In this document: one piece after another, positions 58,987 through 64,000 of the stretch | How the letters are laid out: each line of letters begins with the position of its first letter | Numbering within the stretch: the first letter of the stretch is position 1 | Assembly: GCA_022826705.1 (NCBI GenBank) | Contig: JAJDUJ010000017.1 | Location: 1-64,000 of the forward strand | DNA length: 64,000 nucleotides | Source of the DNA: Acidimicrobiia bacterium | GTDB lineage: Bacteria; Actinomycetota; Acidimicrobiia; Acidimicrobiales; Bin134 | Direction: 5' to 3' | Notes under the pieces: generated by a model | Seen by the model: only the letters and a program-made list of their open reading frames with translations | What the model was told of the DNA's origin: nothing | Database searches by the model: none | Translations under genes and position numbers: made by a program

Positions 58987-59967
58987 TTAGGCGGGTTGGG
59001 TGGCCCAGCGGGCGAGGCTGCCTTCTATGGAGCGGGCTAGGGGGGAGAGACGGGCTTGCACGAGGCCGGTGGGGCCGATACGACATTGAACTGCGGTCAT
59101 GCGGGTGTGGCGCAGCACGGGCAACCGCATGCCCCTCACTTCAGCCCCGTCAATGCCCAAGGCCGCGGGGAGCCGTTGTCCCAGAATGCTGGCCAACCGG
59201 TGGCCGCCAGGGGAGACAAATCCCTCGGTGGCAAAGTAGGCCACTCGGCACTCCGCCTCTTCTGAGGGGAGCAATCCCAGGTACACATCCACGGTCAAGC
59301 GATTGGCCTCGTCGGCTCGCTCGGTCTCCGGCCAGTCGCAGACCTCGCTCACGGTAGCCCCTGATCGACGCAAACCGGTGGCCAACTCTCCGGCCACCGT
59401 AGCCATGGTGGTTGTGGATGCGATCATGATGTGCTGCTCGGTCAGCCGTCGAGGTGCCCCCTGGAGCTTGGCCCGCTCTCGAACCGCGGCCACCGTGGCC
59501 GGCGTCACTCTGGCCGACATGCGCTGGAGCGAGCCGGTTGTCTCCTCCCCGCACACCGCATCGACGATCAGACCGCTGTTCACCTGGAATTCTGTGACCG
59601 CGCCGGCAGTATTGGGGCCGAAAATGCCGTCAACCCGTCCAGCGTCAAAGCCCAACGAGCCCAAGCGCAGCTGCAACTCGGCCACATCGTCCCCCCGTAG
59701 CATCGGCTGGCTCAAGTACAGGTTTCGATCACCCAGCGACCAGTTGGCCTCTTGCAATGCGTTCCAGGTATGCGGACCGCAGATCCCGTCCACGGTCAGT
59801 CCCCGACTGGCTTGGAAATCGGCAACGGCTGCCGCAGTGGAGGCGTCGAAACTCCCGTTTGCTGCCAGCGCGAGGGCGAACCCGGCCGTTGCCAGCTGCT
59901 GCTGCAAGAGAACGACGTCTTCGCTCTCGTCTCCTCGTTTCAAGGTGGGGAGTTGGGTATCGGCCAA
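58987..59967 (-). CDS. cwlM: CwlM-like protein: two peptidoglycan-binding domains plus degenerate amidase domain
   Basis: The 326-aa protein has two PGBD repeats: LQQQLATAGFALALAANGSFDASTAAAVADFQASRGLTVDGICG and AELQLRLGSLGFDAGRVDGIFGPNTAGAVTEFQ. The C-terminal half (about residues 150-320) fits the Amidase_3 frame, but I find neither a DPGHGG-like first motif nor a SIHxN motif, so zinc ligands appear lost. There is no signal peptide. In mycobacteria CwlM is a cytosolic PknB substrate that activates MurA; trxA next door matches its order there. Confidence 0.85.
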   Translation of the reverse strand: MADTQLPTLKRGDESEDVVLLQQQLATAGFALALAANGSFDASTAAAVADFQASRGLTVDGICGPHTWNALQEANWSLGDRNLYLSQPMLRGDDVAELQLRLGSLGFDAGRVDGIFGPNTAGAVTEFQVNSGLIVDAVCGEETTGSLQRMSARVTPATVAAVRERAKLQGAPRRLTEQHIMIASTTTMATVAGELATGLRRSGATVSEVCDWPETERADEANRLTVDVYLGLLPSEEAECRVAYFATEGFVSPGGHRLASILGQRLPAALGIDGAEVRGMRLPVLRHTRMTAVQCRIGPTGLVQARLSPLARSIEGSLARWATQPA

Positions 59968-60011
59968 AACTGGTGCTCCTGCTACAACCCCCCGCAGCTT
60001 ATGAGCGAAAA

Positions 60012-60341
60012 TTAGAAGGCGACTTCGCCGATCTCCTGAAGCAGTTGCTGCTTGCCTTTGGCGCCCACGATCCGCTTGGCCGGCTCTCCGTCTTTGAACA
60101 CGATCAGCGTGGGAATGCTCATCACCTGGTACCGAAGCGCCACGTCTTGGGCGTCGTCCACGTTGAGCTTGGCCACGTTGATCACGCCGGCCTTCTCAAC
60201 CGCGATCTCATCGAGGATCGGGGCGATCATCTTGCACGGGCCGCACCACTCGGCCCAGAAATCGACAACAACCGGCAGCTCCGCGCTGCCGATGACCTCA
60301 TCAAAGGTCTCATTGGTGAGCGTGGTGATGCTCTCGGCCAT
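60012..60341 (-). CDS. trxA: Thioredoxin
   Basis: ATG 60341 gives 109 aa; the frame is open upstream into trxB but the domain starts here. The redox motif is VVDFWAEWCGPCKMIAPIL (WCGPC), with the cis-Pro in VMSIPTLIVFKDGEP. It is reduced by the TrxB encoded just upstream. Together they keep cytosolic thiols reduced, and could supply electrons to the CxxU protein at 33 kb. Confidence 0.96.
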   Translation of the reverse strand: MAESITTLTNETFDEVIGSAELPVVVDFWAEWCGPCKMIAPILDEIAVEKAGVINVAKLNVDDAQDVALRYQVMSIPTLIVFKDGEPAKRIVGAKGKQQLLQEIGEVAF

Positions 60342-60403
60342 CTTCGGGGATCCCTTCGGTTGCAGCGTTCGAGGAATGGTCAGCCTATCAGCGGATTTCG
60401 GGG

Positions 60404-61381
60404 TTAGCCGTGTCCGGCGGACTCCAGCCACCGCTCAGCGTCGATAGCGGCCATGCAACCCGAGCCGGCGGCGGTTACTGCCTGGCGGTAGAAGTCGTCT
60501 TGCACGTCGCCGCAGGCGAAAACGCCCTCGATCTCGGTGCGGCTGGAGTCGGGCTCGGTCACCAGATACCCGTTCTCCTTGCGCTTCAACTGCCCTTCGA
60601 ACAGGTCGGTGTTGGGCCGGTGGCCGATGGCGATGAACAGTCCGGTCACATCCAGCACTGAGGCTTCGCCGGTGACGGTGTTCTGCACCTCGATGCCGGT
60701 GAGCTTGTCTTGGCCGTGGATGCCAGTTATCACATTGTTCCACAGGAACTCGATGCGATCGTTGCCGAACGCCCGATCCTGCATGATCTTGGAGGCCCGT
60801 AGCTCGTCTCTTCGGTGTATTACCGTGACTTTTGAGGCAAATCGAGTCAAAAAGGTGGCCTCCTCCATGGCGGAGTCACCCCCGCCCACCACGGCGATGT
60901 GTTGGTCGCGGAAGAAGAACCCGTCGCAGGTGGCACAAGTGGAAAGGCCGTGGCCGATGAGCCGCTCTTCGGCTTCCAAGCCCAGCATCAGCGACTGGGC
61001 GCCGGTGGACACGATCACCGCCCACGCCCGGTAGGTGGGCTCAGGAGCAGTTGGATCGCCCACCCACACGCCGTGGGGCGGTCCCGACAGATCCACCTTC
61101 GTGACCTTGTCGGTGAGCATCTCCGCGCCGAATCGCTGAGCCTGCTCTCGGAACTTGATCATCAGCTCCGGGCCCATCACCCCGTCGGGAAAGCCGGGGT
61201 AGTTCTCAACGTCGGTGGTGAGCATCAACTGGCCGCCGGGCTGGTCGCTGGTGGACGAGGGCTCGCCTTCGATCACCAGGGGAGAGAGGTTGGCCCGAGC
61301 CGAGTAGATGGCCGCCGTGAGCCCCGCCGGCCCTGAGCCGACGATGATCACATTGCGGATGTCCTGATCAGTGGCGGTCAT
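60404..61381 (-). CDS. trxB: Thioredoxin reductase
   Basis: ATG 61381 gives 325 aa. FAD loop VIIVGSGPAGLTAAIYSARA, redox CATC in STCATCDGFFFRDQ, NADPH loop AVVGGGDSAMEEATFLTRFASKVTVIHRRDELRASKI, and GVFACGDVQDDFYRQAVTAAGSGCMAAIDAE at the C-terminal FAD site. Its start overlaps the upstream small membrane gene (ATGA); trxA lies 62 bp downstream. Confidence 0.96.
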   Translation of the reverse strand: MTATDQDIRNVIIVGSGPAGLTAAIYSARANLSPLVIEGEPSSTSDQPGGQLMLTTDVENYPGFPDGVMGPELMIKFREQAQRFGAEMLTDKVTKVDLSGPPHGVWVGDPTAPEPTYRAWAVIVSTGAQSLMLGLEAEERLIGHGLSTCATCDGFFFRDQHIAVVGGGDSAMEEATFLTRFASKVTVIHRRDELRASKIMQDRAFGNDRIEFLWNNVITGIHGQDKLTGIEVQNTVTGEASVLDVTGLFIAIGHRPNTDLFEGQLKRKENGYLVTEPDSSRTEIEGVFACGDVQDDFYRQAVTAAGSGCMAAIDAERWLESAGHG

Positions 61382-61707
61382 GAGGCTCGCCTCGACCAGG
61401 CAAGAGCACCGAGTGATACGAACAGCAAACCGAGGATGCCGTGAGCGGCCCAAGCCCGCCCGGTGGCTATCTCTAACCCGCGTACCGCCGCGATGATGCC
61501 CAGCACCAGCACGATGACCAGGGGAAACACACCGAAAATGAGATAGGCCAACAGGCGGCTGATGTTGATAACCGGCCCGGTGGTCACATCGCGGACCTTG
61601 TCCACCGCGTTCACCACGGCATCGGCAGCCTGCTCGGGCCAGTCCTCAGACAGCCCCAGCATGGAAGCAGTGGTTGCTTCGTCTTTCGGCTCAGAGGCTT
61701 CAGCCAT
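61378..61707 (-). CDS. Small two-helix membrane protein
   Basis: The 109-aa protein has an acidic N-terminal part with an amphipathic stretch (QAADAVVNAVDKVRDVTTGPVINISRLL), then two membrane helices (LAYLIFGVFPLVIVLVLGIIAAVRG and WAAHGILGLLFVSLGALAWSRR). I do not recognise a family name. It is co-transcribed with trxB through a 4-nt overlap, placed between the anti-sigma candidate and the thioredoxin pair, a site where many actinobacteria have a small membrane gene. Confidence 0.7.
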   Translation of the reverse strand: MAEASEPKDEATTASMLGLSEDWPEQAADAVVNAVDKVRDVTTGPVINISRLLAYLIFGVFPLVIVLVLGIIAAVRGLEIATGRAWAAHGILGLLFVSLGALAWSRRAS

Positions 61708-61767
61708 AGGACTTCAGACTACCGCCGAGGTGTGTCAGATCGGATGTTGGGGGAGAGGGGGCAAGGG

Positions 61768-62790
61768 CTATTCGAGCCAGTTGAGAAAGGTGTGGGAATT
61801 GAGCAGTTCGCAATCGGGGGGCGGGGATGTCTCCGTCAATTGCAGATCGTCGTCGCTGAGGTACACCGACACCTGCACTTCCACTTCATCGACTACGGCG
61901 TCGAATCGGCTCAGCAATTCGATGCCCTCGTTCGGGAATAGCGGACAGCCCATGAGGTCGATTGCAGTGGATTCGTCGAGTCTGCTGGTGCCCGGGGCGT
62001 CTACGAGGTCTTCGGTCAGCAGCATCATGTAGTCGACGAGATCAGACGCGGTCTCGAACACCAGGAGCTCCTCTCCTGATGTCGGCGCAACGTCCGCCGC
62101 TTCATCGGCCATGGCCGCCTCCCCGTCGTCTGGCTCCTCGGCGGGGGCTTCCACTGGTTCTGGTTTCTCTTCCGCGTAGCCCTGATCGTCCATCGGGGCT
62201 TCTTCGAGTTCGATGGCCATTTCGTCGTCCATCATCTCCTCGGCGGGGGCTTCTGTAGCGAAGACATCATCAGCGTCGTCAGAATCAAAACTCGCAGCCG
62301 ATTCTTCGGCAGCTTCCATGCTCTCGGGTTCGGCGGCAGCAGCGGGCAGTGGCATGTCCTCGGCGTCCGCCGGCGCATCGGCTTGCACCACGGGGGCGGA
62401 TGCCATGTCGTCGTCGGCGAATTCGTCTCCTTGCCGCTCAAAGATGGTCACACCCACCGCGGCAATGGCCGCAACCACCGCGGCCGCGGCCAGGATCACT
62501 CTGGCCTGAGGGGGGATGGCCCGCAGCCGGCGCCGGGCCGTCTCCATCGACACCACCGGGGCCCGGTGATCCAGTGCTCGAGCGATCATCTGGTCTCGCA
62601 CCTCGTCGGAAGGCACTTCCACCGGGGCACCCACCAGATTTCTGACCGCCCGGAGCTCTTCCACCAGCTCTTGCAGCCGGGGATCGCTCTCCACCAGGGC
62701 GGCCTCTTCCGCCGTGGCCTCCCCGTCCAGATAGGCGGAGGCCAGCTCGTCCAGTTGCTCTGGGGTCAGGTCGCCGCGTTCGTCGCTCAT
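61768..62790 (-). CDS. Membrane anti-sigma factor candidate
   Basis: The 340-aa protein starts 4 nt into the sigma gene's end (ATGA overlap). The N-terminal 90 residues (LTPEQLDELASAYLDGEATAEEAALVESDPRLQELVEELRAVRNLV) look like an anti-sigma domain without the HxxxCxxC zinc motif. One membrane helix (VILAAAAVVAAIAAVGVTIF, about 95-114) leads to an extracytoplasmic part with a long Asp/Glu/Ala-rich low-complexity stretch. Coupling to the ECF gene supports the role; the fold match is only by pattern. Confidence 0.75.
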   Translation of the reverse strand: MSDERGDLTPEQLDELASAYLDGEATAEEAALVESDPRLQELVEELRAVRNLVGAPVEVPSDEVRDQMIARALDHRAPVVSMETARRRLRAIPPQARVILAAAAVVAAIAAVGVTIFERQGDEFADDDMASAPVVQADAPADAEDMPLPAAAAEPESMEAAEESAASFDSDDADDVFATEAPAEEMMDDEMAIELEEAPMDDQGYAEEKPEPVEAPAEEPDDGEAAMADEAADVAPTSGEELLVFETASDLVDYMMLLTEDLVDAPGTSRLDESTAIDLMGCPLFPNEGIELLSRFDAVVDEVEVQVSVYLSDDDLQLTETSPPPDCELLNSHTFLNWLE

Positions 62791-63332
62791 GGTCTCTCCC
62801 CAGTGTGACGTTGGCCGGGGCCGTCTGGGTTCCCGCGCAGCACTTCCGCCAGACGTCGGCGCCCCCGGGAGATGCGGGACCTCACTGTCCCGGGGGCGAT
62901 GTTCAGCTCTTCGGCGATCTGCTCATAGCTCAAGCCCACCTGATCGCACAGCACCACCGGCACCCGGAATTCCTCGGGAAGCTGGGCCAAAGCGGCCTCG
63001 ATGTCCAGGCGATCGCCCACCGTGTCGGCCACCGGCCGCTCGGCCGCCGCCAAGGGCTGCTCTTCCACGGGGGACGGCACTGGGCGTCGGCCCCGCCGTC
63101 GCAGCTCGTCCAAACAGGCGTTGGTCACCACCCGGTGCATCCAGGTGGTGAACTTCGACCGCCCGTCGAAGCGGTCGATGCGCCTCACCAGAGTGATGAG
63201 CGCCTCCTGGGTGGCATCGAGGGCGTCGGCCTCGTTGCCGGCCAGCCGCCGGCAAATGGCGTAGATCTTGTTGTAGTGCTGGCGCAGCAGGGCATCGAGG
63301 GCGTCTTGGTCGCCTTTCTGGGCCTTCTTCAC
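62787..63332 (-). CDS. ECF (SigM-like) RNA polymerase sigma factor
   Basis: The 181-aa protein has region 2 (LLRQHYNKIYAICRRLAGNEADALDATQEALITLVRRIDRFDGRSKFTTWMHRVVTNACLDELRRR) and region 4 (LAQLPEEFRVPVVLCDQVGLSYEQIAEELNIAPGTVRSRISRGRRRLAEVL). GTG 63332 is the first usable start; the conserved alignment seems to begin a few residues earlier. The location beside trxB/trxA/cwlM is that of mycobacterial sigM. The gene is divergent from a lipoprotein gene with about 147 bp between. Confidence 0.92.
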   Translation of the reverse strand: MKKAQKGDQDALDALLRQHYNKIYAICRRLAGNEADALDATQEALITLVRRIDRFDGRSKFTTWMHRVVTNACLDELRRRGRRPVPSPVEEQPLAAAERPVADTVGDRLDIEAALAQLPEEFRVPVVLCDQVGLSYEQIAEELNIAPGTVRSRISRGRRRLAEVLRGNPDGPGQRHTGERP

Positions 63333-63479
63333 CAGCTCCGTGTCATCCGCCGCGCCTCTGATTCCCCGAGGGTACCCACCCGCCGCCCCCGGCAGGTTGC
63401 ACTGTGCCTCTGGCTCGCCGGGAACTAATCCGCCCCGCCCTTCGTCTCAGTTGGCAACGCTCGAAGAGGGAGAAAACCC

Positions 63480-64000
63480 ATGCACGACGCGATCCGCACT
63501 TCAACTAGGCCGAAGCGCCACACCCTGAGCTTCATGCTTCTGGCGTTGTTCAGCGCCTTGTTCCTGTTCTTGGGCGCCTGCAACAACGGTGACGACGACA
63601 TGGCAGAAGCTTCCGCTCCTGCCGATTTCGATGTCCCGGCGGCCGCGGCCGACGACTCGGGGGAGAGGCTGGCGCGCCCGGAACCCGAAGCAGCAATGGC
63701 AGCAGATGACATGGGACCGGCTGAGGAAGAAGGCGGCCTCGCCGTTCCCACCGCCCTTACCCCCGCCAATCTGGGCCGCGACATCATCTACACCGCCGAG
63801 ATCTCAGTTCAGGCCGACGACGTGACCGCGGCCAGCCGGGAGGCGGTGGCCATCGTGCAGGGCCTGGGCGGCATCGTGTTCTCCCAAACCACTCGCACCG
63901 AGCCCCTGCCCCGCACCGCCATCACCTTCAAGGTGCTGCCCGACAACTTCTCCACCGCCCTCGACCGGCTGGCCGGCGTGGGCAAGCTGGTGGACCAGTC
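63480..64000 (+). CDS. DUF4349-type lipoprotein (3' end beyond window)
   Basis: ATG 63480 starts a frame that is open to the window end (173 codons seen). The N terminus has RPKRHTLSFMLLALFSALFLFLGAC, a lipoprotein signal with Cys34 after LGA. An acidic Ala/Asp/Glu linker follows, then IIYTAEISVQADDVTAASREAVAIVQGLGGIVFSQ and AITFKVLPDNFSTALDRLAGVGKL, typical of DUF4349. Such proteins are envelope lipoproteins of unknown role. It is divergent from the ECF sigma gene and may belong to its regulon. Confidence 0.8.
   Translation, partial: MHDAIRTSTRPKRHTLSFMLLALFSALFLFLGACNNGDDDMAEASAPADFDVPAAAADDSGERLARPEPEAAMAADDMGPAEEEGGLAVPTALTPANLGRDIIYTAEISVQADDVTAASREAVAIVQGLGGIVFSQTTRTEPLPRTAITFKVLPDNFSTALDRLAGVGKLVDQ

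Overview
The window is high-GC bacterial DNA with actinobacterial gene order. The block rpmH-rnpA-yidD-yidC-jag-rsmG-parS-parA-parB, then cwlM-trxA-trxB-sigma factor on one side and dnaA-dnaN-recF-dciA-gyrB-gyrA-DUF3566-tRNA-Ile on the other, matches the mycobacterial/streptomycete origin region. CrgA, a PASTA-domain PknB and an acyl-CoA carboxylase epsilon subunit are also actinobacterial marks. My guess is class Acidimicrobiia; no 16S rRNA gene is present to test this.

Layout. 1-0.4 kb: right edge of an integrative element (5' part of a tyrosine recombinase gene) against the 3' end of a tRNA-Ser gene. 0.5-3.2 kb: SRP RNA, dnaX, recR. 3.4-9.7 kb: thiolase, 5'-3' exonuclease, nitronate monooxygenase-like protein, LOG-family protein, propionyl-CoA carboxylase beta and epsilon subunits, MOSC protein. 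9.7-16.5 kb: aat, a double cyclophilin-type protein, lysC, asd, MazG-like, TauD-like, SDR and SnoaL-like genes. 16.6-23.1 kb: an N-acyl-D-amino-acid deacylase family gene, then a tight operon for a B12-dependent acyl-CoA mutase (two subunits plus a MeaB-type GTPase) and an acyl-CoA dehydrogenase; the mutase carries the active-site residues of isobutyryl-CoA mutase. 23.1-28.6 kb: M23 murein hydrolase, two dehydrogenases, DoxX, crgA. 28.6-32.5 kb: pabA/trpG, pknB, pstP.

32.6-36.3 kb: tRNA-Leu and a five-gene minus-strand operon larB-larC-MBL hydrolase-CMD-like-CMD-like. The last gene has an in-frame TGA exactly where the second Cys of its CxxC motif should be, followed at once by a hairpin with an AGGU loop. 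I read it as a selenoprotein (CxxU) with a bacterial SECIS element, and consider it the most interesting object here. 36.3-43.3 kb: pheA, a luciferase-like oxidoreductase with its TetR regulator behind a palindromic operator candidate, SDR, CoA transferase, HisN-type phosphatase, a saccharopine-dehydrogenase-like protein and tRNA-Ile.

43.3-59 kb: the replication and segregation core. Transcription diverges at about 53.1-53.5 kb, between dnaA (leftward) and rpmH (rightward), where three DnaA boxes sit in 31 bp; one perfect parS palindrome lies before parA. 59-64 kb: a CwlM-like protein with a degenerate amidase domain, thioredoxin, thioredoxin reductase, an ECF sigma factor with its membrane anti-sigma candidate, and a divergent DUF4349-type lipoprotein cut by the window end.
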